From Marinomonas arctica (lineage in GTDB: Bacteria; Pseudomonadota; Gammaproteobacteria; Pseudomonadales; Marinomonadaceae), in the NCBI RefSeq assembly GCF_003259225.1, contig NZ_QHJF01000003.1, forward strand, positions 153,970 through 217,969: a stretch of 64,000 bases of DNA. The letters run 5' to 3'. Shown here one piece after another: positions 49,003 to 58,562 of the stretch; position 1 is the first letter of the stretch, and each line of letters starts with the position of its first letter. The position numbers were made by a program, and so were the translations under genes. The notes beneath the pieces were generated by a model, which ran no database searches, had not been told where the DNA came from, and saw only the letters and a program-made list of their open reading frames with translations.

Positions 49003-49437
49003 ATGGATTTCACTATTCTTTATTTCGATCCAGAGCATGCAATAAGCCAACATGACTGGATTATTGAAAATTCAGGAGGGCTTTCAGGTATCAAAGACCT
49101 TGGACAGATTTCAAGTGTACTAGAGCATATACAGAATGACTTATACTATCCAACTTTCGAAGAAAAACTAAATCATCTAGTATTTGCTATCAATAAGTTT
49201 CACGCATTCAATGATGGTAATAAACGTTCAAGTTTGGTCTTAGGTGCATATTTTCTAGAACTAAATGGCTATGGCTACTGCGTGAAAAAATTTGTACTAG
49301 AAATGGAAAATATCGTGGTATGGCTAGCAGAAGGAAAAGTCTCAAAAGAACTACTGCTGAAATTAATTACATCTCTAATCATGGATGATGATTATCCAGA
49401 AACACTTAAAATTGAGCTAATAGACGCCATTAACTGA
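49003..49437 (+). CDS. Death-on-curing (Doc/Fic) family protein
   Basis: 144 aa. The Fic motif is HAFNDGNKRSS with H67 and R75, close to Doc of phage P1 (HIFNDANKRT with H66). As in Doc, the second catalytic arginine of AMPylating Fic enzymes is absent, which fits EF-Tu phosphorylation rather than AMPylation. AAAGGA within the end of the upstream gene serves as ribosome-binding site. The two-gene unit lies between two copies of a 15-bp repeat. It could also be a regulatory Fic protein without toxicity. Confidence 0.85.
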   Translation: MDFTILYFDPEHAISQHDWIIENSGGLSGIKDLGQISSVLEHIQNDLYYPTFEEKLNHLVFAINKFHAFNDGNKRSSLVLGAYFLELNGYGYCVKKFVLEMENIVVWLAEGKVSKELLLKLITSLIMDDDYPETLKIELIDAIN

Positions 49438-49456
49438 AAAATATACAGCACTTTTA

Positions 49457-49471
49457 GCTCGTTTTGTATTG
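49457..49471. repeat. Direct repeat, right copy, after the Doc gene (att-like)
   Basis: Identical 15 bases to the mnmE end at 47878-47892. It lies 19 bp after the Doc stop codon and outside any gene. Downstream of it the sequence differs (GTAATCAAG versus GGGAAGTGA), so homology ends sharply at TATTG. Confidence 0.7.
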
Positions 49472-49528
49472 TAATCAAGAGAAGTGCATTCGAGCTCTAA
49501 ACCATCAGGCTTAGAGCACTGAAAGTCT

Positions 49529-50896
49529 TTAACCCACGGTCATTTTAACTTTTGGATAGCGGACTTTTTTGCTTCTTGGGCTGGCGAGGAAGTAGGCCAG
49601 TGTTAATGGGCCTAAGCGGCCGATAAACATCAAGAAGATGATGATAAATTCGCCGGTATTGCTTAAGTTTCCAGTTAACCCTCGAGATAACCCTACAGTG
49701 CCAAGTGCTGAGACCGCTTCGAAAACCACATCTAGGAAGTCGGCGTGTTTTTCACTGATCAAGAGGCCAAAAATCGCCAACCAAGTCACACCAATTGAGA
49801 TCATGGTTAACGCGAGTGCCTTACTGATCACGTCTTTGGGGATTTCTCGCTTAAACACGTTGACTTCGGAATCGCGTCGTAAATACGCATAAGTGGCAAA
49901 TATTAACAGCATAAAGGTCACTACCTTAATGCCGCTGGCGGTACTCAAAGACCCCCCTCCAATGAACATCAGCAGCAGCATAAGAGCCGTAGTCGCGTCC
50001 TCTAGTTGATCTATCGCAAGCGTATTAAAGCCCGCAGTTCTTGGGGTTACCGCCTGAAACCATGAGGCAAGCCATTTGCCTGTTTCGCTCAGGGGACCGA
50101 GAGTATTTGGGTTGCTGTATTCAATAAAATAAATCGTAAGCAAAGCCACCAAATTGATGACAATGGTGCCAATGATCATCATCTTGCTGTAAGGCGAAAG
50201 TCTTGCCCAGCGGCGGTTTTTCATTAGATCAATCCAGACGGAAAAACCCAAACCACCGATAATAAACAATCCGCTTATAGTAAAATTCACCACAGGGTCG
50301 GCCACATAAGGAACAAGGCTGTCGGCACTCAATGCAAAGCCTGCGTTATTAAAGGCGCTGATGGTGTAGAAAAAACCATGAAATAAACTGGTTTTCCAGC
50401 CGAGTGTCTCGCTCCAATGCACCGTAAGAATCAAGATGCCAATGGCTTCGACGATGAAGGAAAACAACAGCACAGATTTGGCCGTGGAAACGATACTAGA
50501 GGCGTCGGTTTGATTAAAGGCTTCAATCGCAACCGTACGTTGTAAAAAACCAATACGGCCGCCTAGAGCAACGAGAGTGACCACAGCAAAGGTCATTAAA
50601 CCTAAACCACCGCATTGAATTAACACCGCAATCACGACTTGCCCAAAAGTCGTAAAAACCGTGCCCGTATCTTGTACCACCAGCCCTGTTACTGTGACGG
50701 CTGACGTGGCAGTAAAAAGGCTATGTACCCAACCAATTGGGGTTGTTGTGGCCATGGGCAGTTTGAGTAAACATGTTCCTATAACAATCAACAATAAAAA
50801 GCCGCCACACAGTATCAAAGGCGGTGCTGCCATGATCTTTTTAGCGGCTTTTGGGTGTCTTTCAATAGGAGAAACCGAGGGGTCCCACATCACCAT
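49529..50896 (-). CDS. ktrB: KtrB-type potassium uptake channel
   Basis: 455 aa with repeated membrane-pore-membrane units. Filter loops include LFTATSAVTVTGLVVQDTG, TISAFNNAGFAL, AVTPRTAGFNTL and AVSALGTVGLSRGLTG, each with the conserved glycine. It has the shorter Ktr layout rather than TrkH. The ktrA gene precedes it by one base. It forms a Na+-dependent K+ uptake channel with KtrA. Confidence 0.9.
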   Translation of the reverse strand: MVMWDPSVSPIERHPKAAKKIMAAPPLILCGGFLLLIVIGTCLLKLPMATTTPIGWVHSLFTATSAVTVTGLVVQDTGTVFTTFGQVVIAVLIQCGGLGLMTFAVVTLVALGGRIGFLQRTVAIEAFNQTDASSIVSTAKSVLLFSFIVEAIGILILTVHWSETLGWKTSLFHGFFYTISAFNNAGFALSADSLVPYVADPVVNFTISGLFIIGGLGFSVWIDLMKNRRWARLSPYSKMMIIGTIVINLVALLTIYFIEYSNPNTLGPLSETGKWLASWFQAVTPRTAGFNTLAIDQLEDATTALMLLLMFIGGGSLSTASGIKVVTFMLLIFATYAYLRRDSEVNVFKREIPKDVISKALALTMISIGVTWLAIFGLLISEKHADFLDVVFEAVSALGTVGLSRGLTGNLSNTGEFIIIFLMFIGRLGPLTLAYFLASPRSKKVRYPKVKMTVG

Positions 50897-50897
50897 A

Positions 50898-51551
50898 TCA
50901 AACCAACCTTGGTACGAGGGATTTTAGAGAAGTGCGTGTACCAGACAACAATAGAACGTCATGGGTTTGAAAAACAAAATCATGCTTCAATTGCAAAAAT
51001 GTTTCTTGTTCTCGTTTGATCATCACGGCTTCAACACGCCCTTTCGACGCACTGAGAACGTCGCCTAATGACTGGCCATCCAAATGGGATTTTATGTGTA
51101 TTTCCACCACATATAGACCATGACCAATCGACAGGTAATCATTCACCATCGGGTAGTTCAACGCCTGCGCCACTCGAACCCCCATTTCTTCTTCAGGATG
51201 AATAATGCGAGCGACACCCAATTTAGAAACAATAGTATGGTGAGCACGGCTGCTGGCTTTAACCCAAATCTCTTTCACGCCCAGCTTTTTCAGCGCCAAG
51301 ATGCACAACAGGCTGGATTCCATGTCTTCACCAATGGCCACCAACACCGCCTCACTGTTAATCAAATCAAGCTCTTTTAAGGCATTCTCATCAGTGGAAT
51401 CACAAATTATCACTTGAGTGAAGTCATCAACATATTTTTCTGCAATTTTAGCGTCTCGATCTACACCCGTGACCGTATGCCCTAAATAAATCAACTCCAT
51501 GCTGGCTGCAATGCCAAAACGCCCCAAACCAATTACCGTAAAATGCGCCAT
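50898..51551 (-). CDS. ktrA: KtrA-type potassium channel regulatory subunit
   Basis: 217 aa, a single RCK_N/RCK_C unit, half of TrkA. The nucleotide-binding motif is VIGLGRFGIAASMELIYLGH, and acidic residues of the fold lie in GVDRDAK. It forms the ring that gates KtrB in response to ATP/ADP. Confidence 0.9.
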   Translation of the reverse strand: MAHFTVIGLGRFGIAASMELIYLGHTVTGVDRDAKIAEKYVDDFTQVIICDSTDENALKELDLINSEAVLVAIGEDMESSLLCILALKKLGVKEIWVKASSRAHHTIVSKLGVARIIHPEEEMGVRVAQALNYPMVNDYLSIGHGLYVVEIHIKSHLDGQSLGDVLSASKGRVEAVMIKREQETFLQLKHDFVFQTHDVLLLSGTRTSLKSLVPRLV

Positions 51552-51595
51552 ATTGATTCCCTTTTGTTCGTATTTTTGAAGAGTCTTTCGATAAT

Positions 51596-52285
51596 TTAAC
51601 GATCAGATAACAAGCGATAACCTAGGCCAGCTTCCGTTTTGATAACACGCTGATCATTGGCATTATCGTTGAATTTTTTTCGCAGCTGACTGACTAAAAT
51701 CCGCAAGTAATGCGAATCTTGGGTATGAGTCACCCCCCAAATGTTGGCCAATAAATCTTCTTGCATCACCAGTTTGCCTGGCGTTGTCATGAGCATGCGC
51801 AAAAAGGCAAATTCCTTCTTGGTTAGCGCCAGGGGCACACCTTGAAACCACACTTGGTTGGTACTGATTTCTAGCTTAATATCTTTGGTTTCTAGAATGT
51901 CAGTAGGTAAGTGAGTATTAACTAAGTCCCGCAGTAACACTTTTACTCGGACAATCAATTCGCGAATGCCGAAGGGTTTGCTTAGGTAATCATTCGCACC
52001 CGCTTCAAGCAGACGAATCTTTTCATCTTCTTCATCGCGAGCGGTCAAAATGAGGATCGGCGTGTTGCTGGTGGCGCGTACAAGGTTGACCAAATCCATG
52101 CCGTCGCCATCTGGCAAACCTAAATCCAATATCAATAAATGCGGGGCATCTTGTTGAATCACCTGTTTTGCCGCGGCGATGGATTGTGCACCAAGGTACG
52201 TAAACCCTTCTGCTACCAATGAGATTCGAATAAAGGTGTGGATTTGAGGCTCATCGTCGATCACCAGTATTTTATAAGGCGTCAT
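51596..52285 (-). CDS. KdpE-like response regulator (OmpR family)
   Basis: 229 aa. The receiver domain has phosphate-accepting D54 in LLILDLGLPDGDG, plus the acidic pair near D10/D11 and conserved K in DYLSKPFG. A winged-helix OmpR-type DNA-binding domain ends in VIKTEAGLGYRLL. Sequence is KdpE-like, but no kdpFABC operon is nearby; the neighbours are ktrA and ktrB. It shares a 4-base overlap with the sensor gene. Confidence 0.88.
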   Translation of the reverse strand: MTPYKILVIDDEPQIHTFIRISLVAEGFTYLGAQSIAAAKQVIQQDAPHLLILDLGLPDGDGMDLVNLVRATSNTPILILTARDEEDEKIRLLEAGANDYLSKPFGIRELIVRVKVLLRDLVNTHLPTDILETKDIKLEISTNQVWFQGVPLALTKKEFAFLRMLMTTPGKLVMQEDLLANIWGVTHTQDSHYLRILVSQLRKKFNDNANDQRVIKTEAGLGYRLLSDR

Positions 52286-53349
52286 GAGACATTCCCTCCT
52301 TTACCATGCGCTAATGTCTCACGGCACGCGGGCAAGCAAATACGAATCAAACAACCTTGCTCAACCGGAACGGATTGAATCGTACCTTGATGGGCGGCAA
52401 TAATGCCTTTTGATACCGCCAAACCTAAGCCTGTCCCGCTGTCATTTCGCTTGAAAGCGTCAACCGAATAAAACAGCTCAAAAATGCTATCAGACTGATC
52501 CGCTCGAATACCAATCCCTTGGTCTTGTACCTCAATACTAACCTGAGGATGCTTATTATCTGTGTCTAACGACTTTACAGAAATGGTCACAGATTTGTCT
52601 GCTGGTGAGTATCTCAAAGCATTATCGACAACATTAAAAATCGCTTGTTGAATAAGTGACGAACTCACTGAAACCAGTGGTAATTTATCCTCTGTGTGCA
52701 GGTGTAAGCGGGATTGTTGCTGACTAAATCGCTCAACAACAAGGTGCATAATAGTCACCACTGACTGCGCGGATTGTTTTGGGACCACCACTCCGTGTTG
52801 CAATTTCGTGGCTTGCAGTAGGTTTTCTATGTACTGATGCAGTCGGTGACTTTCACTGATGGCATTGTCGAACAGCTCCGCTTTTTCTTTCTCGGTGAGC
52901 TTATCCATGTATTCTTTTAATGTACTTAGGGTGCCAATAATGGTCGCCAACGGAGTGCGTAAGTCATGGGAAACAGACAATAAAATACTATTGCGCAATT
53001 GCTCTTGTTTTAAACGACTCTGCTGATCGCGGTACAGTTCGGCTAACTTACTGGTGACCGCGGCCACCAATAAAAACACCAGCACGTTCACCATGTCATT
53101 GCGATTAAACATCTCAAATGAATAACGGGGCACCGTAAATAAGAAGTTAAAACATAAGGCTTCAAATAAAGCGATGCCATACACCCAGCGGGGATGACAT
53201 GATAACGCGACAACAACCACAGACAGCTGCAAAATCAATAAAATCGCAACATTTGATCCCAACCAAAGATCCAAACCATAGCAGATCAATAAAGCGCTAC
53301 AGACCGCAAACATAGCGGCATAATAGGAAGAAATCGCTGGTCTTTTCAT
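52282..53349 (-). CDS. KdpD-like sensor histidine kinase lacking the N-terminal domains
   Basis: 355 aa. Four membrane segments (about residues 10-100, DUF4118-like) precede a HisKA region with H128 in SVSHDLRTPLATIIG and an ATPase domain (N box VDNALRYSP, G1 DQGIGIR, G2 GTGLGLAVSKGII). It matches the C-terminal part of KdpD but lacks the roughly 400-residue N-terminal KdpD/Usp domains. It probably senses K+ or membrane state and controls the KdpE-like partner and ktrAB. This link is by gene order. Confidence 0.85.
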   Translation of the reverse strand: MKRPAISSYYAAMFAVCSALLICYGLDLWLGSNVAILLILQLSVVVVALSCHPRWVYGIALFEALCFNFLFTVPRYSFEMFNRNDMVNVLVFLLVAAVTSKLAELYRDQQSRLKQEQLRNSILLSVSHDLRTPLATIIGTLSTLKEYMDKLTEKEKAELFDNAISESHRLHQYIENLLQATKLQHGVVVPKQSAQSVVTIMHLVVERFSQQQSRLHLHTEDKLPLVSVSSSLIQQAIFNVVDNALRYSPADKSVTISVKSLDTDNKHPQVSIEVQDQGIGIRADQSDSIFELFYSVDAFKRNDSGTGLGLAVSKGIIAAHQGTIQSVPVEQGCLIRICLPACRETLAHGKGGNVS

Positions 53350-53461
53350 AGTGTCGCTTGTGATGGCCTTTTACCTAAGGAGAAGTACAAGCAAGACTGT
53401 AGCAAAGGGAGTTAAGATTGGCGCGTAAAAAAAGCGTAACTTTTTCACCACGCCACGGTAT

Positions 53462-54622
53462 TTATTCGCTCAGCAGCCGTCCTAATTGAATGGCGGCGGC
53501 GATATTACGTGATGAGTTGATTACATTCGTTTCCGCCTGAAGTAAGACATTGTCTAAGCTATCGAGCGCCGGAATGATGGGGAAAATCGCCAACATGCCG
53601 TGGGCTAAAATAGCCTCAGCGTCTTTCCCTAAACTCCCCGCTATACCAATGGTGGGAACCTTATTTGCGTTGGCTTGTTTCAACACGCCCATGGGGGTTT
53701 TGCCAAAGACAGTTTGGCCATCTATTCGACCTTCGCCAGTAATGACTAAATCCGCCGTTCTCAGCTTGTCAGCCAGACCGACGGTGTCTATAACAATCTC
53801 GATGCCGGGCTTTAGAGTCGCATTAAGAAACACTTTTGCGCCCAAGCCCATGCCACCCGCCGCGCCGGCGCCAGAATCAAGACGATGATCTGTAAAGCCG
53901 CTTTGTACCAAGACATCCGCAAAATGCGCTAACGTCTTGTCTAATAAAGTCACCATGTCAGGTGTCGCACCTTTTTGTGGGCCAAAAATAGCGGAAGCGC
54001 CACGTTCACCACATAAAGGATTATCCACGTCACACGCCACATCAAAACGACATTCAGCTAAAAGAGGGTGCACCTGACTCATATCAATATGGCTCAATTG
54101 CGCAAGCGCCATGCCACCAAAGGGCAGCTCCTGATGATTATCGCCTTGGAATTGAATACCCAATGCTTGTGCCAAACCAACACCCGCGTCATTCGTTGCA
54201 CTGCCACCTAATCCCAAAACAATGTGTTTGATGCCTCGATCTAGGGCATCTTTGATCAGTTCTCCGGTTCCGAAGCTGGTGGTGTAAAGTGGATCACGCT
54301 GATCTCGTGGCACCAAATGCAACCCCGAAGCGGACGCCATTTCAATCACCGCAGTGGACGATGTTTGACCCTCTACCAAACCTAAAATACCGTATTGCGC
54401 CATGACTCTATTGCCCAGCGGACCGGTCACTTCAAGGTCAACCAAATGGCCTCGAGTCGCGTCAACCATGGATTGTACCGTCCCCTCGCCACCATCTGCC
54501 ATCGGCACTTTTATATACTCCGCCTGAGGAAATACCTGACGAAAACCCACCTCAATCGCATTCGCAACTTCCAACGCGGTTAAACTTTCTTTAAAGGAAT
54601 CAGGGGCAATTACAATCTTCAT
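53462..54622 (-). CDS. garK: Glycerate 2-kinase (GarK/GlxK family)
   Basis: 386 aa, class-I glycerate kinase. Conserved blocks are MKIVIAPDSFKESLTALEVA, VPMADGGEGTV, GLGGSATNDAGVGLAQALG, PLCGERGASAIFGPQKGA and DLVITGEGRIDGQT. It phosphorylates D-glycerate to 2-phosphoglycerate. It follows a GntP-type permease and lies in one direction with CdaR, forming a complete glycerate uptake and use locus. AAGGAAC precedes the start. Confidence 0.92.
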   Translation of the reverse strand: MKIVIAPDSFKESLTALEVANAIEVGFRQVFPQAEYIKVPMADGGEGTVQSMVDATRGHLVDLEVTGPLGNRVMAQYGILGLVEGQTSSTAVIEMASASGLHLVPRDQRDPLYTTSFGTGELIKDALDRGIKHIVLGLGGSATNDAGVGLAQALGIQFQGDNHQELPFGGMALAQLSHIDMSQVHPLLAECRFDVACDVDNPLCGERGASAIFGPQKGATPDMVTLLDKTLAHFADVLVQSGFTDHRLDSGAGAAGGMGLGAKVFLNATLKPGIEIVIDTVGLADKLRTADLVITGEGRIDGQTVFGKTPMGVLKQANANKVPTIGIAGSLGKDAEAILAHGMLAIFPIIPALDSLDNVLLQAETNVINSSRNIAAAIQLGRLLSE

Positions 54623-54711
54623 AGTTGTTCCTTTTGTGTCATTGAGTTTGAAATAAAAGCAAGAAATGCGCCTATCCGTTCACTACCCAAGATAAGCGCA
54701 AACGCAATCCA

Positions 54712-56070
54712 TTAAAGTAAAAACAAACTCAAAACATATACTAGACACATTGCGGTGACACCTTGAATCAAGGTCGCCATGGTTTGAGCTTTATAGGCTT
54801 GTGGAACGCTCATGCGGCTAAATTGAGCGACTACCCAGAAGAAGCTATCGTTAGCATGGGACACCGTCATAGCACCAGCACCAATCGCCATTACAGTTAG
54901 TACCCGACCCATTTCACTGGCTAAACCAATATCGCCCAACATAGGAGCCACTAGAGCAGATGTTGCTACTAAAGCAACGGTAGAAGAACCCTGTGCCGAC
55001 TTTAACGCTGCAGCAACGATAAATGGCATGAAAATACCAATACCAAGCGCAGACAATGATGTGCCAAGAAAATCGCCAATTGGTGTCGCTTTAAGAACCG
55101 CACCAAAAGCACCACCAGCACCAGTAATGAGTAAGATGGGTGCAGCAACCACTAAGCCCTGACTAATACGCTCGCTAAATTCTTCTATTTTTTTATCACT
55201 TTTTAGCAACAACAAAGATAAAAACAAACCGATTAACAAGGCATTAACAGGTTGGCCTAAAAAGACCAATACATCGTACAAAACCTCTTTTCCTAAAGGA
55301 GCGGAAGGAAAAGCAGCGACAGATCCAAAACAGATTAATAAAATAGGGACAAAGATCGGTGCAAAAGCTTTAAAAGGGCTTGGCAGCTCACCATAGCTTT
55401 GCTTTAGCGTTTCGTAGTCTTCATTTTGCGTTTTTAGTTCATTCGCGCCCTCGCCATCAGGCTCAACATTCGCAAAACGATTTGCCCACAACATGCCCGC
55501 CAAAGCAGCAACGGCAGCAACAAAAACGCCTACTAGGATAACCAAACCCAAATTTGACTCTAAGCCGAGATTTCCTGCTGCGGCAATAGGGCCAGGCGTT
55601 GGGGGAACAAAAGTATGAGTCGCATAAAGCCCAGTAGCCAAGGCCACACTCATCGACACACTAGAAACCTTCATGCGATTTGCCATCGACTGCTTCAATG
55701 AGTTCAAGATGACAAAGCCAGAATCACAAAATACAGGGATAGAGACCAGATAACCAATCAAAGACATGGTTAAGGTAGGGAAACGCTTACCTAACAACCT
55801 AATAACGCAATTAGCCATAGTAATGGCGGCACCGCTTTTTTCTAAAATAGTACCGATAATGGTACCTAAAACAATCACTAACCCTATATACCCTAGAATA
55901 CCACCAAACCCAGAGGTGATGGTTTTTGCAATGGTGCTGCTGGGTAAACCATAAGCAAAAGCGGCGATAAACGCGGCTAATATCAGGGTTAAAAATGGGT
56001 GAAGCTTAAATCTAGACGTTGCTAAGACGATAAAGGCAATAACCCCTATCAGGATAAGTACTAAGTTCAT
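54712..56070 (-). CDS. GntP-family permease
   Basis: 452 aa, about twelve to fourteen hydrophobic segments. The SKSGAAI-like region ILEKSGAAITMA and PTPGPIAAAGNLG, plus GSSTVALVATSALVAPML, are GntP family signatures. It is probably a glycerate or related hydroxy-acid uptake carrier, because the next gene is glycerate kinase. Gluconate is an alternative substrate. Confidence 0.88.
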   Translation of the reverse strand: MNLVLILIGVIAFIVLATSRFKLHPFLTLILAAFIAAFAYGLPSSTIAKTITSGFGGILGYIGLVIVLGTIIGTILEKSGAAITMANCVIRLLGKRFPTLTMSLIGYLVSIPVFCDSGFVILNSLKQSMANRMKVSSVSMSVALATGLYATHTFVPPTPGPIAAAGNLGLESNLGLVILVGVFVAAVAALAGMLWANRFANVEPDGEGANELKTQNEDYETLKQSYGELPSPFKAFAPIFVPILLICFGSVAAFPSAPLGKEVLYDVLVFLGQPVNALLIGLFLSLLLLKSDKKIEEFSERISQGLVVAAPILLITGAGGAFGAVLKATPIGDFLGTSLSALGIGIFMPFIVAAALKSAQGSSTVALVATSALVAPMLGDIGLASEMGRVLTVMAIGAGAMTVSHANDSFFWVVAQFSRMSVPQAYKAQTMATLIQGVTAMCLVYVLSLFLL

Positions 56071-56257
56071 CGAGGAATGTCCTTTTTAATTTTAATTATT
56101 GGAGCCAATGACACCAGTGTTCATGACTTTTCATTATTCAATAAATGGACATCAGAAGCTTTAGCCACTTGGCTGGATATTAGGTTATTAATTTTTAATT
56201 TTTTGGTCATCTGCACAAAAAAATTAATATTAACACCATAGGATGACGATTTTTCTG

Positions 56258-57418
56258 TCATTGATCGGCTATTAGCTGCCCTAGATACAAACTAAAAAGA
56301 CCATCTAAGCTATGAATATCAACTCGAGTGATCGATTGAATCTTGTCTAAACGGTATCGCAATGTATTACGATGAATATGAAGGGCATTTGCACAGTGCT
56401 GTAAGTCACCAAAGTGGGTGATATAAGCGGCAAGCGTTTTCCTTAAAATACCTTTATTATCAAAGGATTGAAGTTTTTGATAATGATTAGATAAAACATT
56501 TCCTCGCCAGTTATGCTTCAGTCCAGAGAGCAAAACCTGAAGAGAGTAATCTTCAAAAAGATACTTTTTGTCTTTGCTTTTCATCTTCTTGCCAATCAGC
56601 AACGTTTCTTGTGCCGTTTGATAGGAATGCGCAATTCCCTCTATGCTTGGAAAATAATGTCCTAAAGCAATTTTTGTGCATTCCTTCAGGTGAGCAGGCA
56701 AACGGTTTAACAATAGGTCAATCCGTGTACTTTCTAAAATAGGATCCCAATGTTTACCATCAAGAAAAGCAGGCTTTAAGATAACCAATTGATTCAGCGA
56801 TGTCATAGCAACCAAGTTATCGCGCTCTGGATTTTGTAAAAGGTGCAATATTTCTTTGAGGTTATTAGCACCATTACTGTCATGTTGCGAGTGGGCATTT
56901 AGACCGCTCACTTCAATAATGGCAGCAACTCGTGGGGTATCCAAAGAAATTCCTAGCTGCGTGGCCCACTCGATAAGCTGAGCTTCATGTAAAAACTCTC
57001 CCTTAATCAGCTGTAATATAAATTCTTCTTTTTGGCGGTTTTCCCATTGTAAATTGTCTTGTAGATTGGCTTGTTCGACAATTATCTCAGCGGTCATCTT
57101 GAGTAACTGGCCATAAGGCGTTATCTCTTTAAATTCGCCAGTAATACCGATCACACCAATAATTTTACCTTGGTAATGCAAAGGTAAATTAATACCAGGC
57201 TTAACACCAATGAGACCAGAAGCGACTTCAGGTGTAATTTCTACCACTCTATTTTGAGTGATAGCCAATAAAGCCCCTTCATGGACAGCACCAATACGCA
57301 GATTATCGCCGGAACCGAGAATCACGCCTCGGCTATTCATCACATTAACATTGTGGCCTAAAATACTCATGGTACGAGTGACGATTTGCATAGCTATAGC
57401 CGGGTCTAACACGTCCAT
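56258..57418 (-). CDS. cdaR: Sugar diacid/glycerate regulator CdaR
   Basis: 386 aa from the ATG at 57418 with GGAG 6 bases upstream; E. coli CdaR is 385 aa and begins at the same place. An ATG at 57451 adds 11 residues. An N-terminal diacid-recognition domain (LGHNVNVMNSRGVILGSGD, LRIGAVHEGALLAI, GVKPGINLPLHYQGKIIGV) precedes a C-terminal PucR-type HTH (LHIHRNTLRYRLDKI). In E. coli it activates glycerate and galactarate genes; here the permease and garK are its likely targets. Confidence 0.92.
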   Translation of the reverse strand: MDVLDPAIAMQIVTRTMSILGHNVNVMNSRGVILGSGDNLRIGAVHEGALLAITQNRVVEITPEVASGLIGVKPGINLPLHYQGKIIGVIGITGEFKEITPYGQLLKMTAEIIVEQANLQDNLQWENRQKEEFILQLIKGEFLHEAQLIEWATQLGISLDTPRVAAIIEVSGLNAHSQHDSNGANNLKEILHLLQNPERDNLVAMTSLNQLVILKPAFLDGKHWDPILESTRIDLLLNRLPAHLKECTKIALGHYFPSIEGIAHSYQTAQETLLIGKKMKSKDKKYLFEDYSLQVLLSGLKHNWRGNVLSNHYQKLQSFDNKGILRKTLAAYITHFGDLQHCANALHIHRNTLRYRLDKIQSITRVDIHSLDGLFSLYLGQLIADQ

Positions 57419-57562
57419 TGGGGCTCCAATCAATAACAAAGGCGGCATCATGTTACTGAAAATAAATTAGGGAAAATAGCTTAGTAAGCATCAATCAGGC
57501 ACAGAATACAAAAAACACATCGTGTTTGATCAAAGCGAAGGACGATTCTGCTTAAGACTTTT

Positions 57563-58549
57563 TCACTGCGGCTTTAATGAAACAACAACTCGACCGCGTA
57601 CCTTTCCATCAAGCAATTTATAGGCCGTTTCGACTACGTCTTGCAAAGCGATTTCTTCACTGATGTTGTCATAGTCTGTAGGTTGCAAGAGTTCGCTCAA
57701 GCGTTGCCACGCTTCAATGCGGTCTGCTAAGGGTCGCATAACGCTGTCGATGCCGATTAACTTGACGCCTCGTAAAATAAATGGCGCAACGGAAGCAGGG
57801 AAGTCCAAACCTTGAGCCAAACCGCAAGCGGTAACAACACCGCCGTATTTTGTGCTTGCACAAGCGTTGGCTAAGGTATAGCTGCCGACACAATCAATAA
57901 CACCAGCCCAACGCTCTTTTTGTAAAGGCTTACCCGGCTCAGACAGTGTTTTTCTATCGATGATGTCGCTCGCGCCAAGACTTTTCAGGTACGCCCCTTC
58001 TTCCATACGACCTGTGGAAGCCACTACGCGATAACCCAGACGATTAAGTAAACGAATGGCAAAGCTGCCAACACCACCATTGGCGCCTGTCACTAAAATT
58101 TCACCAGAATCTGGCGTAACACCTTGTTTTTCAAGCGCAAGTACCGACAACATTGCCGTGTAACCTGCTGTACCTATTACCATAGATTGCTTAGCGTCTA
58201 TACCTTTTGGCAGCGGGATAAGCCAGTCGCTTTTTAAACGAGCTTTTTCAGCCAATCCACCCCAATGTACTTCGCCCACACCAAAGCCATTCAGTACCAC
58301 AAAATCCCCCACCGAGAAGCGATTGGAATCACTTTGCAAAACCTTACCCACTAAGTCGATCCCCGGCACCATGGGAAAAGAACGCACCACAGGAGACTTA
58401 CCCGTGATGGCTAAGCCGTCTTTGTAATTTAAGGTGCTGTAATGCACTTCGATTAGCACATCGCCTTCCGGTAGCTGATCTTCTGATAAATCAACGATAG
58501 ACACAGCGCTTTTTTTGTCTTCTTGCGTGATCAATAAACCTTTAAACAT
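57563..58549 (-). CDS. acuI: Acryloyl-CoA reductase AcuI/YhdH family
   Basis: 328 aa medium-chain zinc-free dehydrogenase (MDR). Signatures: STLNYKDGLAITGKSPV, MVPGIDLVGKV, GLAEKARLKSDWLIPLP, IGTAGYTAMLSVLALE and TGANGGVGSFAIRLL for the NADPH site. It matches AcuI/YhdH, which reduces acryloyl-CoA to propionyl-CoA and detoxifies acrylate from DMSP. GGAGG lies just upstream of the ATG. The acuR gene lies upstream in the same direction. Confidence 0.92.
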   Translation of the reverse strand: MFKGLLITQEDKKSAVSIVDLSEDQLPEGDVLIEVHYSTLNYKDGLAITGKSPVVRSFPMVPGIDLVGKVLQSDSNRFSVGDFVVLNGFGVGEVHWGGLAEKARLKSDWLIPLPKGIDAKQSMVIGTAGYTAMLSVLALEKQGVTPDSGEILVTGANGGVGSFAIRLLNRLGYRVVASTGRMEEGAYLKSLGASDIIDRKTLSEPGKPLQKERWAGVIDCVGSYTLANACASTKYGGVVTACGLAQGLDFPASVAPFILRGVKLIGIDSVMRPLADRIEAWQRLSELLQPTDYDNISEEIALQDVVETAYKLLDGKVRGRVVVSLKPQ

Positions 58550-58562
58550 AAATCCTCCAATT

